This document shows, piece after piece, positions 44,035 through 55,844 of a stretch of 64,000 nt of DNA. The translations under genes and the position numbers were made by a program. A model generated the notes under the pieces. It was not told where the DNA came from and searched no databases. It saw only the letters and a program-made list of their open reading frames with translations. The first letter of the stretch is position 1; the number at the start of each line of letters is the position of its first letter. Origin of the DNA: Macrotis lagotis (lineage: Eukaryota; Chordata; Mammalia; Peramelemorphia; Peramelidae); NCBI RefSeq assembly GCF_037893015.1, contig NC_133663.1:224709564-224773563 (forward strand), in the 5' to 3' direction.

Positions 44035-45290
44035 AAATGTGTTCTTCATGATGTTTTCAACCATGTTGTCATACATCTTCAATGAGGACAAACAGAGATA
44101 GCATCAAGATCAGCTATAAGGAATTGATAGTTAATTCTTCAACTTGAAAAGGCTATTAACCAAGACTAAAGTGGAGGGAATGTTGGTGGTGATTTTTTTT
44201 TGTTTGCAGATGATTATGCACTCAATGCAACCTTTGATGCTGAGATGCAGCAAGGTATGGATCAATTGTCTGCTACTTGTGCTTATTTTGACTTAACGAT
44301 TAACAAGAAAACACAGATACTCCATCAATCAGCATCACACTATTTATATGTAGAACCATTGGTTACAGTGAATGGAGATGTTTTGAATACTGTGGGTAAA
44401 TTCACTTACCTTGGTTAAAAAGTACTTTCCAGGGAAGTACATTATCAGATAATTATCAGAACTAGCTTGGTTTTGGGAAAGTTCTGAAGGAAGGTGTGGG
44501 AGAGAAAAGGTATTAGACTATCAAATTGAAAGTATACAGAGGGGCAGCTAGGTGGTGCAGTGGATAAAGCACTGGCCCTGGAGTCAGGAGTACTTGGGTT
44601 CAAATCTGGTCTCAGACACTTAATAATTACCTAGCCGTGTGGCCTTGGGCAATCCACTTAACCCCATTGCCTTGCAAAAACCAAAAAAAAAAAAGTATAC
44701 AGAGCCATTGTGCTGACTTTATTTTTGTATACCTGTGAAACCTGGTAAATACCAGGTGCCATGCCAGGAAATTGAATCACTTCTGCTTGATTTTCCTTAG
44801 GAAAATTCTGAAAATCACTGGCAGATGTTAAATTGCCAAGCATTCAAACTCTACTATAGAGAACAGAACTCTGATGGGCTAACTATGTTGTTGTTTGAAT
44901 GTCAACCATATACTTACCATAAAAACTATTTTTTGGAGAACTCTTACACAGGAAAAAATTCACATGTCATAAAAAGTGTTATAAGGACATTCTTAAGGTC
45001 TCTCTTAAGGACTTTGGAATTGATTGTGTGACATGGTTGATACTAGCATGGGACTGCTCAGCACTGTGTACCCCTATCAGAGAAGATGTTCTCTATGAGC
45101 ATAGCAGAATTGAAATCACTCAAAAGAAACTCAAAATGTGCAAATTTATAGAATACTCTCCAAATGTTCACATGGCTTATTTATGTCCAACCTGTGGTAG
45201 ATTATTCTGAGCTAACATTGGTCTGAATAGCCACAGTTGGACACACTTTAACTTGACTCTAACATAGAGCGAAGGATGACCAACCAACCA
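44035..45290 (+). pseudogene. Zinc-finger-type non-LTR LINE: RT palm and C-terminus, broken
   Basis: Reverse-transcriptase pseudogene of a LINE different from L1. In order: MMFSTML-type RT residues (about 44,045); LFNLRRL.TKTKV-like residues (44,140); the catalytic FADD box (44203-44214) in an open stretch to 44,418 (FADDYALNATFDAEMQQGMD ... TVGKFTYLG); a CETW-type block near 44,730 ('CCTGTGAAACCTGG'); SLK.LEL.. near 45,005; LYEHSRIEITQKKLKM at 45,090; and a terminal zinc-finger-like motif CPTCGRLF...NIGLNSHSWTH at 45,180-45,245 with TGA in place of the Arg codon. I know this RT type from many animal genomes but cannot name the clade. A SINE (44542-44691) interrupts it. Stops and frameshifts throughout; inactive. 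Confidence 0.75.
44542..44691 (+). mobile_element. tRNA-derived SINE, A-tailed, with perfect TSD
   Basis: Full-length and little diverged: head 'GGGGCAGCTAGGTGGTGCAG', B-box-like 'GGGTTCAAATCTGG', 'GTGGCCTTGGGCAATCCACT', A-tail. TSD 'AAAGTATACAGAG' is identical at 44529-44541 and 44692-44704. One of the youngest SINEs here. Confidence 0.97.
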
Positions 45291-45770
45291 ATCCATAGTT
45301 GAATGGTAAAGGTAAAAGATGTCAGTGGGATCTGTCACTCTTGTTTGGAGAGAATTCTAATCCATAAAACACATAGAGTTTCAGTAGTTGAGAAATCCAA
45401 AATGAACACAGAAATGCAGTATATATATCCACATATATTTGCAGGACTCTGGATTGAAATTTGTTGAGTATTTTGTTTGTTATTGTGAACTTAAGGTATC
45501 TTTTTGTCATTTGCTCATATTTTGAGTTTTACTTCCTGCTAAATAATTTTGCTCTATAATTCCCAAATCAAGGTCATTGTACTCCTTGGGAGATAATGGG
45601 AGAGCATTCTTTTTATTAAATCTTTGAAATCTTCTCTCTGAACCCTTAGGGGTAGTTTTCAGATTATGGTTATAGTTTCATTCTGTTTCTATCACCAGTG
45701 CTATGGCTATTCCTCCATAGCATCCTGTTATTTTTTATTGGTCTGTAATGAATAGCAATTATCTCTTCCT

Positions 45771-45927
45771 ATAACTTTTTTTTTGGTTTTTGCAAGGCAA
45801 TGGGGTTATGTGACTTATCCAAGGTCACACAGCTAAGTAAGTATTAAGTGTCTGAGGCTGGATTTGAACTCAGGTCCTCCTGACTCTTAAGTCTGGGGCT
45901 CTATCCACTATGCTCCCTAGTTGCCCC
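45771..45927 (-). mobile_element. tRNA-derived SINE, A-tailed (antisense)
   Basis: T-rich start, 'TGCAAGGCAATGGGGTTATG', body and head 'CTCCCTAGTTGCCCCC'. Flanking 'CTTCCTATAACTTTT' and 'CTTCCTGAGCCTTTT' are only a weak TSD. Confidence 0.85.
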
Positions 45928-45964
45928 CTTCCTGAGCCTTTTGAAGGGAAGGATGGGAAAGGCA

Positions 45965-46165
45965 GTGGGCTATCTCATTTGATCTTCACAATAGATAGTA
46001 TTATTATCTCCATTTTATATTTGAAGAAACTGAAACAACAGTATTAAGTGACTTGCCCAGGGTCACATAGCCTAAGTGTCTGAGGCCAGATTTGAACTCA
46101 GGAAGAAAAGTACTTCCTGACTCCAAGTCTGGCATTCTATCCTCCATGCCACCTAATTGAAATTC
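45965..46165 (-). repeat. CORE-SINE (antisense)
   Basis: 'TATCTCATTTGATCTTCACA', 'ACTTGCCCAGGGTCACATAG', 'CAGATTTGAACTCAGGAAGA' and the head 'CCATGCCACCTAATTG'. It lies immediately after the A-tailed SINE. Confidence 0.7.
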
Positions 46166-46574
46166 CTAGAAAGACAAGCCAAGAATTTCTCAGTTTTTCA
46201 TGTGTTATGAGGTTTGTACAATTTTGTCTTTTGGGATTCTGATATTTATTTACCAACTCAAAATCTTTATTTTATTGTCTTAGAATCTCTAATAGTTTAT
46301 GCTCTTGGTCACTTAGATGATGCATTTCAGAAGATCATTTGAACCTAGTGGTGTAACCATGTGCAAGTTTTGTTTTAATGGGAGAAGATTCTACACTGAT
46401 ATTATCCTTGATGTTTGAGATGTCCCAAAAAGTCTTAGGGCAGTTGTAAGCATGTAACAACAGAAAAATGAAGTAAGACTTTCGAGATAGCAAAAACTTG
46501 GAATGGAAGTTTGCTCAACATTGTAAGCAAATTTCATGTGACTCTGACATCAGAAAGTGAATTTAAATAAGTAG

Positions 46575-46760
46575 AATTATTTCCCTAGTACAGAAGAGAT
46601 AAGGTACTATAGACAAAGATAACTGGACTTGGAGATAGATAAATATGAATCATGTCTCTGCTTCTTTGCTATTTGTATAAATTCCTCTAATCCTTTCTTA
46701 ATTCATCTGTAAAATGAAGGGGTTGGATTAGATGAACTCTATGATCTTTAAAAATTCTCA
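46575..46760 (+). repeat. SINE with CR1/L3-like tail, decayed
   Basis: 'AATTCATCTGTAAAATGAAG' body and 'GGGGTTGGATTAGATGAACT' tail, as at 36,190 and 54,520. Confidence 0.6.
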
Positions 46761-48930
46761 ATCCCGTGATATTAAGTTAAACAAAAAGGGATAAATGAGT
46801 GAGGTGGATAACCCTGAAATCACATGAATTTGGAGAATGATCTATTCATGATTCTTTTATACTCCTCCTTCCACCCCATATCTTTTCTCTCTCTTTATCT
46901 TTTCCCTTTCCCCTACTATCTGGGTCTTGAAGGAAGAGAGGGATTCTTACACAGAGGTAAGGATAGAATACATTACAACTGTGAAGGATAATCAGTGGTA
47001 AAGTTTAGAGACAGTAAATGTAGTGTTTGTGAGTGCTTAGCAATTAGGTCTATATAACTGCACTATTGAATACATGCAAAGGAATAATATGTTAGAAGAT
47101 TAGGAATATAGGAAGGAGTCAGATTTGGTGCTTTAAATTCCAGAGGAATTTGTACTTCCTAGAGGCAATAGAGAGCTGCTTGAGTTTATTGAGCAAGATG
47201 GCATGACATGGTCACAGCTTTAAGATTATCATTTTACTAGCTTGGCAAGGTAAGATAGGGTGATGAAAAATGAGGTCTAGTGTCCAATCATAAGGTTATT
47301 GTAATAATCCAGGTAAAACTAAGAGCCTAAACTAAATTATGGCTGTGAAATTGGAGAAGAGATATACAGCAAAATAAATAAGAGATATAGACAGAAATAA
47401 TAAGAATTGACAACTGATTGGATTTGTGAAGTGAATGATAGCTGAAGATGACATAGAGTCTGAGAAGATGAGTAACTAAGACTTGCTAACATTATAAGAA
47501 AGTATTTTTTTAAAAGCACCATTTTTTTTCCAGGCTGCCTATCTCCAATAGAACTGGGGCAAAGTAATATAATGGATCAAATCATGCAGAAAGATAGATG
47601 ATTGGGTCTAAAATTAGGCAAGGGGAAGATGGGTATGGATCAGGAAAAACAGATGATTTAGGAGTTGACCAAGGTCAGACAGGACACATATCAGGTCAAG
47701 GGGTGATAGATATGAATAGACAATTTGAGACACAATGTCACAAATGAATAGCAATAGGCAGAAGACAACTGGTAACCCTGGATAACTCACCAGAAAAATT
47801 ATTCTGACTAAAATCAGAGATTTTTTTTCCAGATAGCTAAGTTGACTCATTTGTCAAATTAGTCTTTTAATTTGTTCCTCAAATTTAGTGTCTATAGAAT
47901 CAGAAAAGCATCATCTTCAGTCCTACTCTCCCACCCCACTTAAAAGCCCTAGATTGTGTCAAAAGGTAGACTTATGTCTTCCAGGAATTTGGCTGGGTGG
48001 TTGTGGGGTGGAGGAGATCTCAGACTTTTGTAAGTTGATCAAAGGATATCCCATCATAGTTTTCAGGTTATAGCACAGTTTCTGGAGATCCTATCTTTTT
48101 TGAATGAAGCTTAAGTAGGGGCCCAGTAAAAGTGATAAATCTAAATGCCAGGATAATATTTTCCATTCCTGGAGATCCCTTTTCTTGCAAGTTCTGAGAC
48201 ACAACTTCTCTCCTTTTATGTACAGATTTACTGTGGTGGCACATTGAATAAATACCCTAAAGATGATGATCCTTGATGTTAGCAAGATAATTCATATTTT
48301 TCATGGTTCTCTGTAATGAATGAATATTAGTGATAAAAATCAAGCAATGAAGATAACCCCTGCTCTCAAGAAGCTTACCTTCTGATAGAGAATAAAAACA
48401 CATGTAGGGGATCTAGATTTGGAAAGGTGAGGGCAAACGTTGATGTGGTATAACATATTTGAAGAGGACTGGTTGCTAGCTCAATAAGGTGAAGTTCACT
48501 TAACATAACCCAGGATCCCAGGAGTGGAAATCTGAGTGGAAACTTTTTAAATAATATATTAGAAAAGTAGCCTAGAGGTAAGTCTTTAGTAAAGTTCCAC
48601 AGGGATCTGCCAATTTTGTTTAATATTTACATATAATATATAATAATTTTCTTTATAATGTATTAATTAAATGACAATAGTAATAGCAAGGTAAGAGAAG
48701 CCAGGCATGTGCTGGACACAGTTTGAATTTGCTAGATTAATTATTAAATTTTTAGTATGAGCTTGAATATTAGCAAATAGAACAAATTAGTTCTTGATTT
48801 ATTGTTTTGTTAGTTGTCCAGATTTAAGAAAGTGATGGTGAAAATGAGGTAGATTAAATTTAAATTTGTTGTGCAAATATTTTTTTCTCCTGGAGAGCCA
48901 AACGTTTACTAAGACACTGTTGGGAAAACC
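46761..48930. other. Two kb without recognisable gene
   Basis: AT-rich DNA. About 46,990-47,470 contains phrases such as 'GGAATTTGTACTTCCTAGAG' and 'GGTGATGAAAAATGAGGTCT' that look like an old LTR/MER-type repeat but cannot be assigned. Frames at 47614-47850 and 48091-48285 have no known domain. Confidence 0.4.
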
Positions 48931-48934
48931 TTCT

Positions 48935-49145
48935 ATAATCTGAAGAACTGACTGAATTCAAGTCTAAGTTCTATCACTTATGAACTGTACAAGCCTAGAT
49001 AAATTTCTTCATCTTTTTTAGATTTTATTTTACTCATCTACAAAATGGGAGATTTTTGTACTTCCTATTTCCCAGGGTAAGATCAAATGATATGACATAA
49101 GCACATTGGAACATTAAAATGCTGTATAAATATTAACTAAGTGTA
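48935..49145 (+). repeat. CORE-SINE (MIR-like)
   Basis: 'CATCTACAAAATGGGAGATT', 'GGGTAAGATCAAATGATATG' and 'ATTAAAATGCTGTATAAATA' follow the MIR CORE-tail order. Confidence 0.6.
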
Positions 49146-49553
49146 AATGTAAAATCCTGGACTTCTATTCAGAAACTGATGACACAAATGAGGAGAGAGA
49201 CCTGGGAACTTTAGTTGATCACAAGTTCATTATGGTCACCCAATTCTGGAATACACAAATAGAAGTATGATTTCCAGATAGCAGAAATAATAATCCCTTG
49301 ATAGATTACAGCATTATTGACATAAATGATTAGTAGAGTTGAGCTCAACTCCACTTGAAATTATCTTTCTATGTTTCTCTTCAACTGGACAATTATTCTG
49401 AACTAGTCACTGCATATCTAGAGGGTCTAGTTCTGGGCACCATATTTTAAGAACGATAGATCAAAAAAAAATTAAGATAGATCAAGGTGACCAGAATGCT
49501 AACAAAACTTGAAATCATGGCATATGAAAATGGTCTTAAGAAGTTGGGCACTC

Positions 49554-49702
49554 TAAGAGGCAGCTAGGTAGCACAGTGAACAGAGAGCACTGGAGTCAGG
49601 AGTACCTGAGTTCAAATTCAGCCTCAGACACTTAATAATTACCTAGCTGTGTGGCCTTGGGCAAGCCATTTAACCCTGTTTGTCTTCAAAAACCTTAAAA
49701 AA
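49554..49702 (+). mobile_element. tRNA-derived SINE, A-tailed, with perfect TSD
   Basis: Full-length copy. TSD 'AAGAAGTTGGGCACTC' is identical at 49538-49553 and 49703-49718. Confidence 0.96.
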
Positions 49703-49718
49703 AAGAAGTTGGGCACTC

Positions 49719-50335
49719 AACCTAGAAGAGAAAATTAAGGGGTTGAGGAGATAATATTTATTTTAAAGTGGCACTTATGGGAGAGAAGTGTACAACTAGA
49801 ATGTATATAATTATTCATTTTTTATGTGTCATTGAAAGGGAGGGATAATATTCCAATGTGATTCCATTTTAATTTGGAGCCCAAATCAAGTATTGTAGAT
49901 AGAGTTGTGAGGACCTTAACAATAGCAGGGATTTGCAACTCTTCATTTTCCTGATAGGAAGAACTAGTAGAAACCATATGAAGAAAGATATGGAGTGAGG
50001 TAAGATAGAATTTGAGCCGAATCTTAAAGAAGACAAGGAGACCATAAAAGAGGACATTCCAGGTGTGGGAGAGAGTCAACGAAAAGGGTTGGAGTTGGGA
50101 AATTAGTAACCATAATGGTATTCATGGTCTAAGTTGCCTGAGACACTCCCTAACCCACTATGATGCTCTGCCTCTCACTAGTTCTAGTGCTTCCAGGGAA
50201 GCATTTTAAAGGGATCTCTGTGCCTAATTGTAAAATGCTATTTTGCTATCTACTGGGTAGGGATGTTATTTCTCTACCAGTCAAATTCAAGACTCTATGT
50301 ATTGACAGTACACTCAATTTTTCTCCTCCATAGCT
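49719..50335. other. No gene recognised
   Basis: The minus frames at 49822-50079 lack known domains. 'CATTCCAGGTGTGGGAGAGA' resembles phrases in old marsupial repeats. Unassigned. Confidence 0.4.
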
Positions 50336-50339
50336 AGCT

Positions 50340-50480
50340 AGAGGAAGTACAAAGTAAATAGAGAGCTAATCTTAGAGTCAGGAAAACCGTGGTTCAAGTC
50401 CCATATCTGATACATCTAGACTGTGTGACTTTGGACATGTCAGAAAATTGTTCAGTGTTCTAGGTAATTCTTTAAGTTGT
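50340..50480 (+). repeat. CORE-SINE fragment
   Basis: 'GTCAGGAAAACCGTGGTTCA', 'GTGTGACTTTGGACATGTCA': tRNA-like and body part only. Confidence 0.5.
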
Positions 50481-50499
50481 AGAGATTGTTCTGACTTAC

Positions 50500-50644
50500 A
50501 TTAATAGAATGTGTTTTCTCATTTGGGAGATTCCTATGCTAATTAAATCATATGTCTAATCTCTATTTCATATCTCTATCCACCTTGAGGTACTTGACAT
50601 TCTAGCCAAACTGGTGTGTTGTCTATTTCTCCAAGCTTATTCTG

Positions 50645-50706
<62 letters not shown>

Positions 50707-50900
50707 CTCTCTCTCTCTCCCTCTCTCTCTGTACTCACACAAGTCACCACTTGTACTTGGAATATATTCCCTCATATTCAGTGCTTATTCATATCCTTTT
50801 TTCTTTTTGCTCCAGTTCCCTCATTCCTTATCCATGACATCTATACAAACTTCTTTGATATATTTCACACCTTCACCCACAACTGGAAGGTTAAAGTTTG
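50500..50900 (+). repeat. L2-like fragment with internal (CT)n
   Basis: 'ACATTCTAGCCAAACTGGTG' and 'CTTGTACTTGGAATATATTC' are L2-type 3' words, split by a CT array (50648-50736) with short interruptions. Confidence 0.55.
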
Positions 50901-51694
50901 TTGAGTTTAAAAAGGATCTAGATCAATGTTATTGGAACCAGTCCACCTGCAAAACATGAAAAGCGAACCAACTTTCTATTTCCTAAATGAGATAGAAAAG
51001 ATTAATATACACAGAAAAAAAAGTGATTTCATCCATGAGCTACCTTCTAAATAACATGAGTTATTCAGGCTAATCTGAAAAACTAGATTCAACTGAGACT
51101 TTTCTCTTTTTGAGGATTAGCTGATGTAGTTATCACAACAATTTAAGGTACTATTATTTATACCACTGTCATACTTAAAACATCTTACTTTCAAACCCTG
51201 CCTGTATAGCTTTCCCTCTGCTATTACTCTGGCAGTTGATTGGGTTCTCTCCTTTCATCTATTTACTTTCTCTGAGACTTATTTCCCTCCCTCTACCCTC
51301 CAAACTGCATTTGTGGCCATCTTTTCTAGAACTGGCTATATCCTCACTCATATCCCAAATCATATGTCCTGGAAAATGAGTTGGGATACTCTTTATTCCT
51401 TATTGATCATTCTTGACTCTACTACCAGCCTCTACTCCTCCTTTTAAGTTCACTCTATTAACATTTTCTACTCCATTATTATCATGGTGGATGCTGTATA
51501 TCAGCCCCTAGATCATGCTGTGGCCTTTCTCATGAAATTCAACCTAATTCAGTCTTTCTTTACCTCCCAACTCTTGCTCCTATTCTATGGTACTTTAAAT
51601 ACTTTAACCTGGGCACCATATTCATTTATACTACCAGGCATCAGTTGGGTCCTCATTGCAGCAAGGCAATACTTTTGTTTTTACCTAATTGATT

Positions 51695-51965
51695 TGGGGT
51701 GGCTACATGGCACAGTGAATAGAATGATGAACCTAGAGTCAGTTTAAATTTGAATTTAAATTTGGTCTCAAAGACTTAATGACTTTGTAACCCTGCACAA
51801 ATCACTTAACCTCTGTGTGCCTCAGTTTCCTAATCTGTAAAATGGGGATAATAATTACTTCTTAGGGAGGCTGTGAGGATCACATGAGCTAATTGTAAAG
51901 TGCTTAGCACAATGTTTGGTACATAGTAAACAATTATAAATATAAACAACTATGATTGTAATTAA
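51695..51965 (+). repeat. CORE-SINE (MIR-like), nearly complete
   Basis: 'GGGGTGGCTACATGGCACAG' head, 'CCTCAGTTTCCTAATCTGTA', 'AATGGGGATAATAATTACTT', 'AGGCTGTGAGGATCACATGA', 'AAGTGCTTAGCACAATGTTT'. The best-preserved CORE-SINE in the window. Confidence 0.8.
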
Positions 51966-52785
51966 TTCCTTGTCCTCTTATGAAGTTATTCCAAAACTCT
52001 TCTCCCCTCAAGTCTTTCACATCTCCTCTCTTACCTTTCAAACCTGAGAAACTGGCCTCTTACTTTACAGAGGAAATTTAGGCCATTTACCATATTCTCC
52101 CTTTTCTCCCATTCTTTTCAATTTGATATCCCTTGTCTTGTCCCTTGACATCAAGAGACTTCTTTCTCCAAATCTATGATGATGAAGCAGCCTTATTCCT
52201 TTCCAAAGTAATCTCCTTTCTATGCTTTTCCAATCCTATCCACACTAATCCTTCCTAGCAGATTGAATATTCACTCATTGCTCCCAACCTCCTATAGCTT
52301 TAATCTAATACCATACATCTTCTCCATCCAAAAAACCCACCCCACAAAAAAATCAAAACTCAACAACCTTCATTAGATCTCACCATATCATCAAGTAATT
52401 ATACTATATCTCTTTTCCCTTTTCCAGCCATATCTCTGAGGGAAAAGCTGCCTAGATTTGTCACATAACTCCTCTACTCTCACTAAATGTTCAACTGTTT
52501 GCCCTCTCATTTCCAACTGTATCATTTAACAGAACTTTCTCCAAAACTACTGATGGTTTCTTAATTGCTAATTCTTAGGTTCTTTTCTCAATCCTCATTC
52601 TTCTTGACATTTCTCCTGCATTTGGCATTGTTGAACTCTCTCCACCAGGATACTTCTCTCTGTTCTCTGTGTGTTTTCAGACCAATCCTTCTCAGTCTCT
52701 TTTTCTGACTCATCTCAAAACTTGTCTAAGGCTTTGCTTATTGAATATTTCAAAACAACATGTCCAAGGTGGCAAGGTGGCTCAA

Positions 52786-52950
52786 AGGGTGGCTAGGTGG
52801 CACAGTGGATAGAACACCAGCCCTGGAGTCAGGAGTACCTGAGTTCAAATCTGACCTCAGACACTTATTACCTAGCTGTGTGGCCTTGGGCAAGCCACTT
52901 AACCCCATTGCCGTGCAAAAACTAAAAAAAAAACAAACAAAAAAAACCCA
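52786..52950 (+). mobile_element. tRNA-derived SINE, A-tailed
   Basis: 'GGGTGGCTAGGTGGCACAGT' head, 'GAGTTCAAATCTGACCTCAG', 'CCCCATTGCCGTGCAAAAAC' and a long A-rich tail with CAAA and CAAC interruptions. TSD unclear. Confidence 0.93.
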
Positions 52951-53894
52951 ACAACAAAAAACACGTCCCAGAGCCAACTCGAAATCAACATGACAAAAAA
53001 GAACTCATCTTTCCATATCAACCCATTTCCTTTCCTAATTATCCTAATCATTCTTCCAGTTTCACATGTTCCTAATCTCAGGGTCATTTTAACTTTTCTT
53101 TCTCCCTCATTCCATCCTTCCTGCCAAGTGCTAAATCTTGCCAAATCTGCTCCTACAATGCTTCTCATATCTGACCCACTCCCTAGCTTTAGTCCTTATC
53201 ATCTTTTGTCTAGACTATTGCAACAGCCTCCTATTTGGTTTCACTGTTTCCAATCTCTTCCCTCCCCTAATTCAGACCATCCTCCACACACTGGTCATAG
53301 TGATTTTCCTTAAGCCCAGATCTGACTATACTACTTTCCTACTCAATAAAGTCCAGCCACAATAGTGATTTACTATACAATCCTATTTTAAAGTCCTTCA
53401 CAGCCTGATTCCAGTCTCTCTTTTCAGTCTTATTATACATCTCTTTTCTATACATTATGATCTGGTTAAACTGATTTTCTCCTTGTTCTTCATGTCTGAT
53501 ACATCTGACATTTTCCATTTTCATGGCTTTGTAGTGATTATAATCACCTTCAGAGAATGCACTCATATCATACCTTTGCCTCACATGTACTGGTTATCTC
53601 CATTGTCAGAATGTAAGCTTCCTCTGAGTGGGAATTATTTAGTTCCTTTTGTTTGTTTTCCCAACATCCAACCTTGTTTGTGGAACATAGCAAACACTTA
53701 ATAAATGCTTGTTGATGATTTATTGATTGATTTCTAGGAAAATTTTTGATGAGGAACAGTATGTTCCTTGGGTGTTGCTGGAGTCAGCTCAAACCAATCC
53801 TTGACAGCTGAGTGTTAAATTTTTAGTATAAGTATTTATGCCTCAGAATTCAGCAAACACTACAAATCAGCAGTTGTTAATCCATTTTTAAAAA

Positions 53895-54420
53895 GGGAAG
53901 TTGACATCATGAAGGTGATGATGACTTGTGCATGAAGTGAAACACAGCTGCACAAAGTCATCAGCTTCTCTCCCTCTCCCAGAGTCATCAAAGTCTAGTG
54001 AGAAGACAAAAGACAGAATGATTGGGGACAGCCTGGAATGTGGTGGATGATCTTGGCATCTTTGATGTCTGGCCAGCCTCTAAGTGCTCCAAAGTGCCAG
54101 CCTTAACCGCCTTCATGACTATTGCAACAAGCTATTCTATCTTCCCATACTGTCAAGGAAATTCTTCAGATACTTGAGGTAGACAGCCCCCTGATTCAAT
54201 GATTGGTTTTTGAAGCCTGTGGCTACTCTCAACCTAGTTTAGTCCATCTACTGAGATGGTTTACTGCGTGTGGCCACAGTGTATGCTAAACTTCTTGGAG
54301 TTATAGGTGAGAGTTGGGTGAAGGTGGACCAAATTTGGATATGCAACCCTGAAAGGACTCTGCAAGCTCTCACATCACAGGTGTTAGTCCTTCCTGAACA
54401 CCTCATCATATAGACTTAAA
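53895..54420 (-). repeat. Non-coding repeat sharing the zinc-finger LINE terminus
   Basis: Longest copy of the family at 17,597, 22,386 and 62,440: 'TTGACATCATGAAGGTGATG', 'CAGCTGCACAAAGTCATCAG', 'TTGGGGACAGCCTGGAATGT', 'TTGATGTCTGGCCAGCCTCT' and 'GTGAGAGTTGGGTGAAGGTG'. No open frame. Confidence 0.55.
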
Positions 54421-54519
54421 GAAAGTGCTGGAAGAATGTTAATAATTCAGATTAAAATTAAAATTAAAAGTTTGTCAAATATACATTCTTCCCACAGCAA
54501 ACTGGTTGTTAAATATGTA

Positions 54520-54715
54520 GCATTCCCCGGGGCAAAGCACATTGATTCACAATTCAGAAAACCTGATTCAGATATCACATTTGACATTAATTAACTATGT
54601 AACCTTGAGTAAGTCTGGGCCTCAATTTCCTCATCTGCAAAATTAGTTAGTTGGACCATATGATCTCTGAGATCCCATTTAACTTAAGATCAATGATTCT
54701 ATGACCCTATAACCC
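54520..54715 (+). repeat. SINE with CR1/L3-like tail
   Basis: 'CTCATCTGCAAAATTAGTTA', 'TTGGACCATATGATCTCTGA', 'GATCAATGATTCTATGACCC'. Confidence 0.6.
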
Positions 54716-54929
54716 TGAGGATGCAGCTGAAGTTAGAAGCAGCTTAATACTTTCCATAGAATGTGCTTCCAGGATTACTATTGCCTCCAAATATTTTTCA
54801 CTTCATCAGCTAGTTCATGGCAATCATTGGAAATTCACTTCTTTAAGCTTGTCTTTATCAACTTACTAAAATGTAAATAGGAAAGCTATTTTGTTGAATT
54901 AAATTGAAATTTGGATAAAAGTTTGACCT

Positions 54930-55110
54930 TTTCTTTTACTTTTGCTTCTGGACAGGTCACTTACATTCTCTGATCCTTGCTTTCTTTATCTGTAAAATGG
55001 GTTGATAATACTTATACTACCTATACTTATATTAACATGGAAGTTTGAGAGGATTAAAGGAAATAATGTATATAGAGTTCATTTAAAAAAATAAAATATT
55101 TTATATGAAT
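54930..55110 (+). repeat. CORE-SINE (MIR-like)
   Basis: 'TCTTTATCTGTAAAATGGGT', 'TGAGAGGATTAAAGGAAATA'. Old. Confidence 0.5.
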
Positions 55111-55129
55111 AGGTATTATTAAAATAATT

Positions 55130-55250
55130 CATCTGGCTGTAAGTTCTATGAGGAGAGGAACAATGTTTTATTTATCTTTGTTTAAATAAACAATGTTTAT
55201 TTATCTTCAACTCCTAGAGTATTGATGCTTGATAAATTTTTGTTATTTTT
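55130..55250 (+). repeat. L2 tail fragment with short tandem duplication
   Basis: 'CTGTAAGTTCTATGAGGAGA' and 'TTGATGCTTGATAAATTTTT' are L2-like. 'AACAATGTTTTATTTATCTT' is repeated about 30 bp later. Confidence 0.5.
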
Positions 55251-55386
55251 TAAGAACTGAATTAAACAAGGAGACAACTTCAGTGAAGTGCTTATCTTTA
55301 AACTTTGATTTCTGAATTTAAAAAAAAAAGGAAGGAGTGGACACAATAGCAATGTAATAATAATTGCAATTTCTTCCAGCCTTCTC

Positions 55387-55568
55387 AGGCATTTATATCT
55401 CAGTATGAATGAAGTTGGATACTTTCCCCTGAACTTCATTGTACATCCAAGTACCTTTTGAACAGCTCCAATTATTTGTTCCATTAACATCTACAATTCA
55501 AGAGGGTACTCATTATCTGCCCCACTCTCCATCCATCATATTCATCATCTTAGAGTTACTATTTCTCC
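55387..55568 (+). repeat. Near-identical direct repeat, copy 1 (with 57424-57607)
   Basis: From 'GGCATTTATATCTCAGTATG' to 'GAGTTACTATTTCTCC', almost identical to 57,424-57,607; I see about 2-3 differences. The surrounding repeats are far more diverged, so this duplication is recent. Family unknown. Confidence 0.93.
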
Positions 55569-55589
55569 AAACATCCTTTTCCTGGTCTG

Positions 55590-55815
55590 CATCTAGATGA
55601 TGCAGTGAATGAAGTCCTAGGAATCAGGAAGACCTGACTTCAAATCTAGCCTTAGATACTTAACTAGCTACATGACTCAATCTCTGACTTTCAATTTCCT
55701 CTACTGTAGTTATAGGACCTACCTCCCAGGGTTGTGAGGATCTAATGAGATAATATTTCTAAAGCATTTACACAGTATCTGATGTGTATTTAATTAATGC
55801 TTATTTCCTTCTAGA
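55590..55815 (+). repeat. CORE-SINE (MIR-like)
   Basis: 'GCATCTAGATGATGCAGTGA' head, 'CTGACTTCAAATCTAGCCTT', 'CCTCCCAGGGTTGTGAGGAT', 'ACACAGTATCTGATGTGTAT'. Confidence 0.7.
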
Positions 55816-55844
55816 CTCTTTGTACATTATGCTTCATTTTACTC

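Larger units (their letters stand above)
51180..53735 (+). pseudogene. Long L2-like LINE fossil with nested SINEs
   Basis: Pyrimidine-rich plus-strand L2-type sequence. Its clearest coding remnant is 53138-53365, with the L2 RT C-terminal motif LDYCNSLLFGFTVSNLFPPL and then VIFLKPRSDYTT, as in the LDYCN...L..S..L..VQN / D.VTP..-.LHWLP region of L2/CR1 LINEs. The 3' end follows: 'AATGTAAGCTTCCTCTGAGT' (53,611), 'GGAACATAGCAAACACTTAA' (53,682), 'TGTTGATGATTTATTGATTG'. A CORE-SINE (51695-51965) and an A-tailed SINE (52786-52950) lie within it. The stretch 51,180-51,690 is assigned less surely. Not functional. Confidence 0.6.

Noticed and set aside
44542..44620. tRNA gene-like A and B boxes ('GGGTTCAAATCTGG')
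   Set aside because: These are the tRNA-derived heads of SINEs, with SINE body, A-tail and TSD. No acceptor stem or full cloverleaf.
44035..45290. Domesticated host reverse-transcriptase gene
   Set aside because: Multiple stops and frameshifts, an inserted SINE, and dispersed copies of the same 3' end elsewhere in the window.
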